Program-made: the position numbers and the translations under genes
In this document: positions 38,201-52,346 of the stretch, piece after piece
Numbering within the stretch: position 1 is the stretch's first letter
Layout of the letters: every line of letters starts with the position of its first letter
The notes under the pieces: generated by a model
What the model was told of the DNA's origin: nothing
Database searches by the model: none
Seen by the model: the letters and a program-made list of their open reading frames with translations, nothing else
Source of the DNA: Ascaphus truei
Lineage: Eukaryota > Chordata > Amphibia > Anura > Ascaphidae
Length of the DNA: 64,000 nt
Assembly (NCBI GenBank): GCA_036426205.1
Contig: CM071568.1
Location: forward strand, 121,918,314 to 121,982,313
Direction: 5' to 3'

Positions 38201-41200
38201 CTCCAGAGTCATATTGATTTGTCGAGCGGAAGCCAGCTTGTGCTGTGTAGAATTGTTGTTTACCTGCTGATTTTGTTTAGATGCAAGGTTGACCTCCCTG
38301 GTCCTGGCAGATGTGACCCTTTTGCTCAAGCACTTTTTCTCTTGGCACATTGTATTTTCTTCTGGCTAACACTGCACTATTTCTTTATGGAGCCGCTGAG
38401 TACCGGAATCAATGGACTGCAGGCCTTGTGAATGCGAACGCCAACATACTATAAATAATAATGCAAAGTTTATTCCCAGTTCATTATCAATACAACTAAA
38501 CATGGACTGTGTTCTTGATTTTGAGGCATGAAATAGTCAACACGTCAACTTTGATGTGCAATATTATACTTGGAGGAAAAATGTACCCCCGCTCACAAAA
38601 ATGAGCATGTTTTATATGATTATGTAATATATTGAGACCTTTATCTGCAATCTTCTACAGTAACAATAGTAATAACCTTCAGAGTTGACAGTTGGGATGA
38701 ATGCAAACAAATGACAAGCTTCTTCCAACAACATCTAACATTTGTGACCACATGAGAATGAATTGGATGAATGCATGTATACGTTTCAATGTTTGTAGTT
38801 CAAAGTAACCATTTAAATTAACATTTTTAATTTGAATCGGCATGATGCCGTCTAGAAATTAATTCCATTGACTCAGAATTGTTCAGCAACGGCCTCCATA
38901 CATTTGACTTGATTGGTCTGGGTGCCCGTGAAAGGTAGCTACAGCCAGTGCTCTATAAAGCTCTCATGCAAAATGGAACGACAATAGCAGTACAGAAGAG
39001 CTAGTGTGACAATAGTTTTCTTTACGTCTGCTTACTGGTTCTAGAATTGAAAACTACTTTGGAATTGGTGCTCTGCGTGTATAACTTTGTGGTCCCAGAG
39101 GTGCTGGTTTAGAATAAGTGCCCATGGCTTCTGTCCAGCCCTTCAGTTCTGTAGGATGAAATATTGCTGAGAGCAAGAAGCTCCAGTTGTTGACTAACAT
39201 CTAATTATTTTCTCAAAGCAATCTGAGGTGACTCCCAAGTGTCCAACTAGAAACAAATTAATATATCCAAACTCTTGGTGCACAAAGAGAGAAAATCAAC
39301 CTATTGATCCCCATCTGCGCCCATGAGAGCATGACATTGTACAGGGGTATCCAGAAGATTCAAATGTGCTTTTAGTTGCATTCTAGTGTTGTCATCAAAT
39401 ACAGAAAAACATTGCATAACATTATGGATCGGACACGTTGTCATCCGATTTTAGTCAGCCTTCTGAAACCACAATGACCCAGGGGGAGATATAATGTAAC
39501 TTTCATTGTTCATGAAACATCTGATGTTTAGCCAAATAGAGGTTGCATGCACAGCATTCTCATTCACGAGCAACCTTTTGAGAGCTCACCTACTTATTGT
39601 TAAGGCTTTTACTGTGTTTGTAAAAGTGTGTTCTGTTCTTAAAATGAAACGAGCCACTTTTTTCATGCTGAATGTGCAAAAAAGTGATCTTTCATAAAGA
39701 TTTTAGTGAAAAGTAAACCTGTTTTTAATAGTTTCTGATTTAAGACCGGCTGTTTTGGGCCCTCGTTTACCCCATTTCCTTCTTGAATAGGTACAGAGAA
39801 AGTACGGCAAGCTCAGAATTGTAAGCACCTTTACATTGTAAATCCGGACTGGCTTTGGAGTTGCATGGAGCGATGGGAAAAAGTAGAAGAACAACTGTTT
39901 CCTTTGAAGGAAGATTACATAAAGTCTCAACGGTATGTTCAAAAGCAGAGTCACGTTTAACTGTCTGTATGACCGAATGTATAGAAAATAAAACAAAATC
40001 TCTAGAAAAGGAGCGCAAGACTACATAACATATGTAGGTTGCACTAGATACAAATGGTTAATTGCAATATGACACAAATCTAACACTACACAATAGAAAC
40101 CAGAATGAAAGCTCATCTGTTTAGAGCGCTGAGGGTCTGTGTGGCATGGCGTGTCCTCCCAGAAACTAACACCGCTTGCTGCACAGCTATGGATCGTCAC
40201 TCAGGAAACACTCGTACCCTACTCATTTCGCCACACTCCGTTGCTTCGTCATAAGGTTGTGTATATAATGTGAATTATGTCACACCAGAAAGTATCAATT
40301 ATCTAGATGAGACTCCTACACATGTCAGTGGAATTAGTTCACTTTGGTCCTAGAAGGGATAGACCCTTTAAGGGTTACAGCATGCCTGTTGTTGAAGATG
40401 TAACTCCTTTTTTGCACAGTATAGGGGAAGGTGCAAACCATTTCTTCAGTGCTAATTTTTGTGCCATGTACAAGCCATTATAGACTGTCATTTTGTAACA
40501 TGGAATTAAGTTCAGGAAGGCTGAAGTCGTTATTGGCGTGTCAAGTGTATGACGAGGTTACATTTCAAGTCCTAAAAGGCAATTTATTCATGAATCCATA
40601 GACTTCTCCTCCCCTCCCCCCATTCGATCAAGCAAACGTTACAGAACTATTGGTCACTTCGAGTTCTATAAAATGTATTGTGGACAAACTCCTAAGGGGT
40701 TTTGTAAGCATTTTATTTTTACCATTTATGTATTATGATCTTTTTATACAGTTCAAAAGTGAACAATACATTAAAGAAATGGCAACAGCAGCCACATTCC
40801 AGTTCTGATTTCTAAAGCTGATGTTTTTTTTTTTTTGTTTTTTTTTTACCTACAGAACAATTAGCCCCACCACCTTTCTTGATGTACACAGCGGTTTTCA
40901 AACGCCACTTTTCCACCCTACCCCTATCCACCCGAAACCTCAACCCGGTCCTGAAGTCCGTCTCTACGACCCGGTTACTGGGAAACTTATCCGGAAGGGT
41001 TCACAAGGTGCCAGCCAGTCGCCATATATTCAGGCACCTTCTCCACCTCTGACTTTACCTGTCCATGGAGAGCACTCGTCCTTCAGGTACATGAATCGCT
41101 AATCTGGGACTCTTACTTATTATGCTGTTTAGTGTGTGTGTATGCACCTCCTAAAAATGTCTTACACGTGATTCTCATGTAATGTATGTGTTCTGCAGAG

Positions 41201-43166
41201 TTATGTCGAACATTACAGGGCAAAAAATTGGCAGGATGTCAATTACTCAGGTTGTTATTATTATTATTATTTTTTTTTATTATTACTTGAGGAATCAGAT
41301 TAAAAGAGCAATTAGTGCTCTCCAACTTGTATTTTCCATTGTGTATACTATAGCTCAAAAAGCAGGATTGCAAGACAAATATTGTGAATCCCTAGTATAA
41401 CCAGTGCTTATGGTTTTCTAGCACAGTTGTGGACCACTAGAAGCAACCCTCCTCACACGCCCCCCCCCCCTTTTTTTTTTTTAAATAAAAAGTTAATGTA
41501 AAAACATGACGTATAATGTTTTTGTCAGCTGTTTGCGCTGTCATTTTGGGTACAGTTTGATGGTTTCTTGTATCCACCTTCATCTATTTCAGCCGCAATA
41601 TAAATATTGGGTGGCTTCCTAGACCATTAATTCCCTCCCAGTTGACCCTGCAATGATTTACAAGCTCTTGTTTGCTTTTCTCTAGGTTTCGGGCTATCTT
41701 ATAGGTCTAACATTAGAATGATTTGCAGATCTCCTCACTTAAAGTAGTTGCATTAGATTTCAACACAACCTCAGGAAAAGACCAGTTTTGTTGATGAAGC
41801 GCCTTGTAGTCTCCACGGAAAACACGAAGTTTTTCTTCTTCTTTCTGTTGCCTGGAGTGAAGAATATACCGCCTACTGTCCCATGTAAACACTCCACTAC
41901 AGTCTCAAGGCCATTTTTACATGAAAATGATAAAAATAACAAATGGCAGGGGGAAAAAAATGGAGGCTGGTAATCTGCTTTATTGGGTATCGCACTGATC
42001 TCCTGTTTTAATCGAGGTTATTTCAGGGGGAGCTGCACCTTTTGCGAGTGCAATACTTGTTGCATAAATACATTTATATAATGTTGCTCTTCTATTGCCT
42101 TTTTCTATTTGAAAAATATACATCTAGTTTTCTTGTTTGTAACCTACCTTTTTTGTACACAACTGCAATAAAAGTTTAGCTCCTGCGCCTTGTGCCCTCA
42201 GTGTTTGTTGTCTGAGTCGCAGTGATCGGGGTGCTCGCCCGGTGTTCTTGCTTTCCAGGCCGCTCTTCTGTGGCATTTGTCTTGGTCCTGACTCCTAAAA
42301 CAATGCTACCCCTTCCCAAATTTCCTTACTCACATTACATCACTCTTGCATGAATATTAATTAATCCAGTCATGCCATAGTGTTTTTTTTATTTATTATA
42401 TTATATACCTCAGGATTATACTTGTCCTAATCAGCATTAACAGCATCCGTTGTAAGACTTGTCTTTTATAAATAAGCAAAATTGTTTTCTGTGCGCTTAT
42501 TGAAAGCTCTTGACACTTGTGATCCCTATTGGCTAGAATATAAAACTCCCACTTAAAGAGGCAGTCCAAGCGGCACTTAATATATACAGCCTTTGATTAC
42601 TTTTATTGAAAACTAATTACCTAAGCTGCTGATCGATCACAAGAGAGCAACTCAATCGGCAAAGATTCTACATCCCAGGGTTCACTTAATTGCTGACTTT
42701 CAGCTTCAAACAATCCTTCAATCAGTGTAACTCAGCAGCTACAATGCATTCTTGTATTACTAAGGTAACATCTGTTACAGTTTACAGCACAAACTACTGG
42801 GAATATTAGCAACAAATAATCACAAACCGGAAAGAGTAAGGCCGTGCCTATAGTGCGTCGATGGCGACACGGCGGGTGACGTCACCCGGCGGGGTCGCAG
42901 GATTCCGGCAATTTGATTTGTTCAAGGGCCGTCATGTGACGCGACAGCCCTTGAAAAATCAAATTTTGCCGGCTTCCAGTTTCCGCAACAGCGACGTCGC
43001 TTTGTCGGCGGCGGCGGCGGCAATGTATTTGTTTTCGGGCGACGCCGCCGGCACTATAAGCACGGCCTTACAAAGATCTTGCACTGCTGGGGAGTTGTGC
43101 TAAAACCTGCTATAGAAATCAAAGGATGCTCAGTATATTAACTCATTAAAAATGGCATTAAGAGTT

Positions 43167-43240
<74 letters not shown>

Positions 43241-46200
43241 GTGTGTGTGTCCTTTTTAAAATGCTAATGGCTTGTTCACACAAACCCACATGGATCATTT
43301 GTATGGCATTGGTATTCTGCTCTGACTGCCCCAATGTAAAATAATGCTAAACATCCTTAATCTGTCTGCTTCAGTAAAAGTACAGAAAGTTGCTGCCAAA
43401 CGAAATACAATGTCGTGTAATTGATTCCCATATCTGAAGATTTAGCTGTTAAATGGTGGTGAGTGATCCAGGGAGTAGGTGATCGAAGGGCACTTCATTC
43501 CATTCATTATTTTGGGTCGTTTAATAAGGTGTGCAATAGCCTTCTGTAGGACCCTCTTTGACATAATATTGCTGCTTATTTACTTGCATTCAGCTGCATT
43601 CTATGCCGAGTTTGGTTCCACAAAGCACTTGGATTTGCCGAAGACCTGAAGGGGCACAAGCAGTAAAGCAGAAGCACCCAAGTAATACATCTCATTTGTA
43701 CGTGTGCCTGTCCCGCATCATGGGCACAGCACTACTGCATCGCTTTAACCTTTGTAGTAATAAGGGAATAGCAGCAAGCATCTAAAGGTAGACACCCTGC
43801 TCAGTTTATTAAGATAATTGAATAAGCGTATTTGGGTTACTCTTGAAACGTAAGCTGCTGTTGTGACAACTATCTCATGGAGGAGCAATGTATAATGTGT
43901 AGAACACTACAATGGTGCCTTCTCGGTGGTGAAAGGGTAATTATAGCTTTACTTCATGCTCTAATAGCAATCTATTATTTGGCAATAAAGTTAAGGTAAC
44001 TGTATTTGAAGAAGCTGGTTATGGCTGTCAAACCACAAACTCCAGTGTGAGCGGAAAATTCAGAGGGGACTAGGTGGTAAATTACCATGTGATTGACATT
44101 CTGTATGAAATACAAGGGCAAATGCCTGGTGCCAGCAGGACAAGCAGACACACTTTCATTTTATACAAGGTTATATAATTTATAGGGATCTGGTGTTCGT
44201 TTTTACACTTTTTGCTGTGGAATTATTTTCACTTACAATGCGTAGAAATATTAACTGAATAAGAGACTTTTTGCGTTTTGTTATATACGTAACATTTAAT
44301 TTTGAACATTTTTAAGATTTAAAAAAATAAGTTGGGAAATTATATTTTTGGAACTTGCCTATTTTAATGTAACCATTTTGGTTTTGAGGTGGGGATGAGC
44401 AGAATGATTTATCTTCACTAACAGGCTTGTGGGGGGTGGAGGGGTTATTCGTTAGACAACAGTAGTGCCAATCCTTGCTCCTGAGGAGGAAAGTCCGTGC
44501 GATTGTGTTCAGATCGGCAATATCCCAGTTTAATGAATAACCCCCATAATTGTTAAAAATGATTTCTGGTCTGGATTCACCTATGTTTGCTACCCCATCA
44601 CTATACCGTACTTGGTAAAATCAACAAGCAATGCATTAAAAACTAGACATCAAAAATCACATTTGCAATTTTTTGTGCTTTCATTAACTCATTTAAAAGT
44701 TCATATAAATGAAATTCTATTCTCTGAAGTTTCAGCGTGTGGCTATGTAGGTTCCTGTTCAATGTGCTGTTTAGTTGCTTAAATGTGCTGGAGAAGAATT
44801 TAACATCCTTTTTTATATAAATGGCATTAACATCCCCCGCTCGGCCCTGGCGTCAAATGACGTTACGTGACCATGACAACACGTCACTGGAAGGCAAGTG
44901 TGTTTATAGAGGCCTTGCGCGGCCCCACGGCATTTAATTTAAAGAGTCCAGGACCTCTATAACTGCTGCACCCCCCAGTTTGTGCACCCATGCGGTAGTG
45001 GTCACTGGCCAAAAAGTCACACTGGTGCTACATTACATAAGCTGCATTATAGGAGGGGACAAAGGGGAATTGAAGCTGCATAGGAGGGCATTTTCCAAAA
45101 TATTGAAAGCATACAGAGGGGTGCCTTCTTTTGACACTGGGGGATATCAGACTTTATATACTTGGTCCACTGAGCCAATCTGAAATCCCAGAATGATGGG
45201 GTGTCTGCTACTCCCATGTCTTATTAAAGCTGCAGTTCAGGCTTTAAAAAAATAAATAAAAAATTATAGTTTTTATTTTACTTCAATAGTTTCATGTGGG
45301 CAATCTCTACTTACCTAAAGAACTGCATAGCTGCTGGTCAATTCGTTCTCCGTCTATTGATCGGCAACGTTTGGCGACATCTTTAAATATGGGGAATGTA
45401 TTTCCTCTGTTTCTGTCACTCAGTGGAAGCTCATGAATATTCATGAGCACTCCTGCACTGACATGTGCAAGGGGGAGGGCAGGGCTCACAAAGGGGTGTG
45501 CCAGGGCTTGTGACAGGACATGAAGGGGCAGTGCCTTAGCAAATAGCTGTTAAAAATAGAATACAAGAAAATTGGTCTTTCAAAGTTGTTTTTTTAAAAA
45601 CAGAAAATGCTAAAAGTATTTTTTCTTACTTCACAACTGATTTATTAAAAAGACACACATGCAGGATATTGCCTGAACTGCAGCTTTAAACTTTATGGTG
45701 GCAACTGTGGAGATGGAGCCAACATTAGGGAGGTTTCTCGGGACCTGTGTATTTTGGACTTATTCCAACCTGACGTTGAAATGGAGAGGGTTCTCTCTTT
45801 CAATCTTGGCTTGGTTCTTGCCACAAAATCCTTTGGGGTTTGTAACTTTTCTGTAATATGTGGGGAAGGAACATTAAACCATATAATTATGATCTACAGA
45901 TTCTGTAAAAAAGTGCGTGTGGTCCATGTATTGAAAAATACAACCGAAGACCACAAGGATAGGTTCTCGCGGGGTCAAAAAGGTGTTGAAAGCTCAACAT
46001 TTTAGGTCCCAATTGGGCCTTTTTCAAGATATGTATATTATCAAAATAAAGTTGAAATGGGCATTCACAGGTACAGTACTTTTTATTCCCTCTAACGTTT
46101 CAGGGAGGTTCTGGAACAGGGCTGAAATGTTGTGTTCAATTAAAAATACTTTGTCATTCCAAGGACAAGTTGGTGCATATGTAAACTTTTATTTTGATTT

Positions 46201-49200
46201 AAGAATTGATAATCTGTATAAGAATTGATAATCTGTGCACCCAGGCAGGTGGATTAAAAGCTGACAGGGATAACAAATAAAACCACATAAGCAAAGATAA
46301 GGAATTGCTCCTCTAAGGATTTTTGTTTTAGAGTTGTTTAATGAATTACCCCCCTGAGTCTTATATACTCTTCTATATAAACATGGGCTGTTAAGGAAAC
46401 AACTTCTCAATTATTGACCTTTTTAGATAGTGTCTGAGCATTATTCAAGCTGTACCTTTAAAGAAGATAAGCGCGTAGCATGTCTATCACTGTAATCGGA
46501 CAGCAAGGAAACCTTTTGGTTTCTGTTGTCAGTAAAGCTTTACTGGAACCTCCAGCATAATGGTCCCCTTGGTAACCTAGCAGTATTCCATTCTAAATTT
46601 GTCTGCTTATGAGTTAAATCTTTGTGGGTAGAAATGTGGATCCAGCCTTATGAACAAGACACACCCACCATAAGTAAGTCTCATTTATTTATCTTGTTTT
46701 TATAATATGAATGTTTTTTTCCAAGTAACCCCCTTTTCCTTTATATTATGTTATGATGCTGATGTTTGCCAATTTGTGAAAGCAATCTTAATTTCTTCAG
46801 CTGGCTCTTCTCACTGCATCTCCCAACGTTAATACACAATATTTTTTAGGTAATCATGAACCTAGAAGGCCCAATTAAATGTGTGCTGTATAATTATACA
46901 CCCTCGATTGCGATGAGGACAGTTATGATTTACACATGATCAATTTAGTTACACACAGCCTTACCCTACCCAGCAACACTGCTTATAGTATCTGTACTCT
47001 GCTAATGCCCCTCGGGTGTACTAGCCCTTCAGGACGGACCAATTGACCCTTAAGTGTGTGTGTCTATAAACAAGTCTTGGTGGTCATTTGAATTTAGCTA
47101 CTCCCTGTTTGTGTGAAGTCACTGTCCATTTAATGGAATCCACCATGGCAAAGGACCCTACCCGCTTTTCTACCTGCTCTGTAACAGAGAGGGAGTAGTA
47201 GGTGGTGTAAAATGCTTGATGAAAAAGATCAACTTCTGTCAATCAACTCCCAATTTTAAAATAAAATATTTATTTCCAAACTCCAGTGACATGTTTTCTT
47301 AAGAATGATCTAGGGGGCTTCTAAATCGCACACATTATGGTCCAGGAATCCCTCAATTCAGCTGAGCCCCTGTTCTCCCAACGTGACCAGGAGAATTGAA
47401 TGGACATTGAATAATGGCTGTTATCACACTTTCTAGTTCCCTGTTTTTTGAGTGGATGTGCTCCCTGTTATGCCAAGATTTCCGAAAACGGAGCATTTCC
47501 ACCTATTTATATCTTAACAAAACAGGAAAAAAGTAAATTTTTTTTTTTTTTTTTTTACATTTTGCAGTTTTGTGTAATTATCCAGTAGCTTTTCATTTTG
47601 GTGCAAATTATGTTTTTACAATTTAATTTTTAATTGTTGTAGCCTTTATACAGTATTTGTGTTGCAATGTGTCATACAGATATGAAACCAGACATTGAGC
47701 TTCTGTAGATCAGAAAAGCTCAGCCTGGGCTTTAATCACAGAATAGATGTGCTGAGAACAACTTTATAAATAATTAATGTATAACTCCAGGTCAATGTGT
47801 ACATTTTTTTTTTATAATGGTTTGTAAATTGATTCCCTGTGGTATCGCCTTATACTGTGGGATTCTCTTCTCAATTGTAGTTTCTTTTGGAAGGGAATAA
47901 TGGCTGTTCAGATATGTTACATTCAAATAGCTGAAGAAATACATCTGCATGCTCGATTTTGAGACACAATATATTGGGAAACAAGTAATGAATACCTTCC
48001 TCCAGCTCATGATGAAGAGGTCCTATTTATAATCCATGTAGTAAACTATCCGTTGGTGGCAACGCCACAAAGAGCACCTTGCTCAATGTTATGTAAACCG
48101 TGGGTTTGATTGATTTCACCTCTGGAAACCTTTGTCATTTGACAGAGTTGTTCAGCCACATCAAGAGCAACTGTTTGACGATGAGGAGCTGCCCACAGCT
48201 AGTCCGGACGAAGAGCAATCCGGCCCATCCCGGAGAAAACGTCAGCCGAGTATGTCTGAGAGTATGCCGCTCTACACACTTTGCAAAGAGGATTTGGAGA
48301 GCATGGACAAAGAAGTAAGTCTAATAATAGTAATGGGTGTCTAATGTAGTTGACAAGTTATTCTCATTGTAGCAGTATTTTTTTATTTGCATTGTTCTAA
48401 TCTGTCAGGCAGCCGTGAAGTAATCCAACATTGTTACTTGGTAAAATCACAGTTGAATGACCATTTAATAATCTTCATAGTTGAATTATTAAAGATATTG
48501 AGCATCTATTTACATGTAGACCCAAAGCCATATGATTAAATAGCTCTATTGTAATACCCGGGACAATTGTAGGAGATGATTAATTTCACGTTAAGCTGTA
48601 AGTAATTTGCAAAGCAGCATTTTAATTCTGCAACAAGCAAAGTTACTTCAGATCATTCAGACCAAGCTAAAGTGATTTCAAATCAACATTTATGACCAGT
48701 CTTTCAACAAATATGAACAGTGAATATAAATTGTATATTAGATTAATTTTTTTGGGGAAGGTAAGTATTGCTTTGTATGTCTATTGTCAGATATCTTGTA
48801 CAGTGCTTGTTAATTGGTCTGAACAATTCTACCTGTCATGTATTGATTTACAATGCCACACCATCAGTCTAATACTTACAATATAATGCAATATGACATG
48901 GAAGAGCAGTGCGGGGAAGCTGCTGTGTCTGTGCAATTGATGCAGGCTGTTTTACAGTAAGCCAGCTGTACTCCACCTTATCTTCTAGGAACCGTGGCGG
49001 TACCAGATTTTCGGAATCACTTTGTGATAAACTAGTGTATTTGCCAAGACAAAGAATATTGGATGCTCCCTAAAACATGATCTGGCAAGGGTTCCTTGAG
49101 GATGGTGTGCAGAAAGGAGTTTACCAAATCTGTTCTCCGTCTTCATGTTGCGGTATAATATTACATTGATCTAAATTGCATCCGTCTCGCTTTGTTAAAC

Positions 49201-52200
49201 TTTCCCAAACCTTTAGTGTACATTCTTAAACGTTTGACAGTATTGTAGGAAAACGCTTGTATTTCATAAATAAATCATATAAATGATGTGGAGATCCGCT
49301 CAGTTGCACATGCAATTAGTTATAGGTCAGCTTAGCATTTAATAGAAACCATGTGACTCATAACTGTCATTCAGAAGGTATGTATGTGAAAATGGGTATT
49401 TGTGCAGATCTAGGCAAATCATTGTGGTAGATTGTAAGAAATACTCTTCACATAATGCCACTTTTTATGTATTTTTTCTTTAAATCTTGTATCTGTGGTA
49501 AGCCAGAACTTGGCTCCCAAATGTCGAGAGAGAGAGAGAGATTTAATGATTTTACAAAAGACACATCTCCAACTTTTTTTGTTTCTTTTTTTGCTCCAAT
49601 TTCTTATTTTTATCCTTTTTTAATAAATCTCTTCCTACTCCAAACTTCAAAACCCTTACCCTGAAAACCCAGGATAAACCCTGGATTACCGAACAGGGGT
49701 GCGAGCCTAGAAGGGGTCGACACAACCTTTTTATATTTCTTTTTTGTCATCTGCCATATTTTCAAAGTAAATCCAATCACTGTCTGCTCAAACATCTAAG
49801 AGAATATTAATCTTAACTGCGGTTATACGCCCTATCCAGGATATACAGTAAGAATTCCAGGCTTGTGCCTCCCACAGAATCGCTGTTGATTCTACAGACC
49901 CATTGTTAGACCGAAAAATTATTTTTAAGCGAATCTCCAATTGTGCGCTAATCTCTGGATTATTTAGTAAAGAATCATTCATCTTCTAATGAAATGACTG
50001 AATCTTAGCGAATGGGGGATCAAATAGGATAGCTACCGGACCATGGTCCGACCATGTGATAGGCCCTATATCTGAGTGGACCAATACTTCTAGGATATTT
50101 GGAGATACAAAAATGTTATCTATTCTAGAATACGAATCGTGTGGGGGCGAATAGAAGGAATAATCTCTCTGCCCTTTATGTGAGCAACGCCGGGCGTCCA
50201 ACAGACCAAATTCTTTGATTAGCAATCTAAATTTCTGTGCTACACTATATATCATTGCTGAGTGTGAAAGCCCTGGATGTGGGTCTGGAACCATATTAAA
50301 ATCACCTCCTACAATATATAACTGTTCTTGATTGTCCCCCATTGACTCCAATATTTCCTTTAGAAAACCAATTTGTCCCTCATTAGGCGCATATATATTC
50401 ACTAGTGTAATATCTTGGCCTGAAAGAAGACCATGGACCACCAGTGACCTCCCTCCCTGGTCTCTCTTGACCTCCAGAGTCTGGAACGGGATATCCAGTT
50501 TTATCATGATCGCTACCACCTTTTTCTTACTGGTAAAAGACGAATAAAATGCAGTAGGGTATGTCTTACTAAAAGTATTTGGGGGATCCTGAGTATCGAA
50601 ATGTGTCTCTTGCAAAAAGACTATCTGCTTTCAAATTTGTAAATTCTTTTAGAGCCAATCTACGTTTACTATTAAGGCCTTTAACATTCAGGGATACTAA
50701 CTTCAATGGTACGTTACTTCATTATCAATGCTCTCTCACTCTCTCACTCTCTCTGTTGTGGGGAACAAAAGGGGATAAATAAAAAGAAGGGGCCTTTCCC
50801 CTCTGGGAACTTGGAATAACAAAAGTTAAACTATAACATTAGATGAGTGAAACCAGCCACTCTTGCGGCCAGACACTACGTGGCCTGCCGGGCATGGGGG
50901 CGACCTGCCGGGCATGGGGGCGACCTGCCATTAGCATGCAAGCTTCCACCGATCCTGCACACCCCGCCTCTATTTGCTCTACCTCCCCCGACCGCGCCCT
51001 CACCCCAGCTTGATTTAGATTATAAAAGAACCTAAGAAAAACACATCAATGCCTAACACTCGTGGAACACAAACATATAATATTTTCGTGTTGGCAGGTA
51101 CCTAATAGGGATTGGCTTCCCGGCTAGGAATATAAAAACCGGGTTCACATTTTCTTTAAGTGTTCAATGTCTTTTAGCATTAAAATTTTCATGCAGTAAT
51201 TTGCTCGCCACTCCCCAGCCTCCCCCCCTGCATGTGGCATCAAGAAAACATCAATAAATTGGCCGATTGGTTCACATAAACACCCAATCCCAGGTACAAT
51301 TGGTCTGCCTGGTGTGGTTTGGGTTTTGGGGGATTCGGCAATCAAAAATAACGCTACCTGTCCTGAGAAACCACATCTAAGAGCATAATCTTTAATTGGA
51401 TCAATTTCTTGTTTACGGTCCTTGTTGGATTAGTTTGTAATTTCTTATAATTAACGTTGAATAATTGTGAATATGGTTCTTTCAAATAATGTACGTACAT
51501 ATATCTATAAGCCAAATAATAATGTCCTCATTTATCTAATTTAATTTTACTTGCCCAAAATTGATTTACAAACTTAGACTGTACTACTGAAGAACATAAA
51601 GATCATTAAAAATATCATGCTTGACCCTTATTAGGGACTCTTCCTTCCTGTTCTAATCTTGAGTAAACGAAAAACAATATTGAGCAATGTTAGCGTTGGT
51701 TTAAGCTGTACATTCACGCCTGTGTTCAGCTGTAATTGTATGTTGTTTGTAAGGTCCTGTCAGCTTTTGCAGACATTAAAGTATACATATACTTGCAATT
51801 ATTACAAGATCTAGTAGATAAAGTACATAAACCAACGTAACTTACTAAAAGTAACCTCTGCAGTAGATGGAAATTAAAATAAAGCCATAAGTGGTAATTG
51901 AACTTTACTTTCTGTTCATTTACAACATACAACTCTCAGCCCTCCTCCTAGGCAATTGTTAGACAGTTATATCAAAAAATAATTTTTCATAAACACTTCA
52001 ATTGTGACTTGACTGTCATAAACTGATGTAAATGTCAAGCCTAGCTCATTAAAGCATGTTGAACATACATTTGTATTTCATTTGGCAACGTGGCACAGTA
52101 TAGCAGAGTTTAATATTTATATAATTAGTGTTTGAAAACTTTTTTTTTTTATTGATATACAAATGAGGGAATTCTTGTTAGTGTGCTTAATTTCAGTATT

Positions 52201-52255
52201 GTTACCCTAATTAAGAGAATCATTCATTGAGAATTTTAATGTAATCAATTATGTT

Positions 52256-52297
<42 letters not shown>

Positions 52298-52300
52298 TGT

Positions 52301-52346
<46 letters not shown>

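Larger units (their letters stand above)
32334..39790 (+). other. CTDP1: CTDP1 intron 8 (7.5 kb)
   Basis: Separates the two BRCT-coding exons. It contains MITEs at 33080-37240, listed separately. The parts 32340-33070, 33400-34600 and 37250-39780 are AT-rich and otherwise featureless, apart from an 11-bp stem (CATAAGGTCCC with its complement) near 37647-37696. Confidence 0.8.
39933..48145 (+). other. CTDP1: CTDP1 introns 9 and 10
   Basis: Intron 9 is 39933-40855 and intron 10 is 41087-48145. Repeats lie at 40110-40385 and 42553-45690. The stretches 41100-42540, 43260-44430 and 45700-48140 show AT-rich sequence only; an AATAAA followed by a TG-rich stretch occurs near 42168 but has no supporting exon. 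Confidence 0.8.

Noticed and set aside
38081..38431. 116-codon hydrophobic open frame in intron 8
   Set aside because: It comes from a T-rich low-complexity stretch that encodes Phe/Leu runs; no splice sites or homology.
42160..42200. Intronic polyadenylation site giving a short CTDP1 form
   Set aside because: AATAAA followed by TG-rich DNA is common by chance in AT-rich introns, and no alternative terminal exon is evident. Transcript data would be needed.
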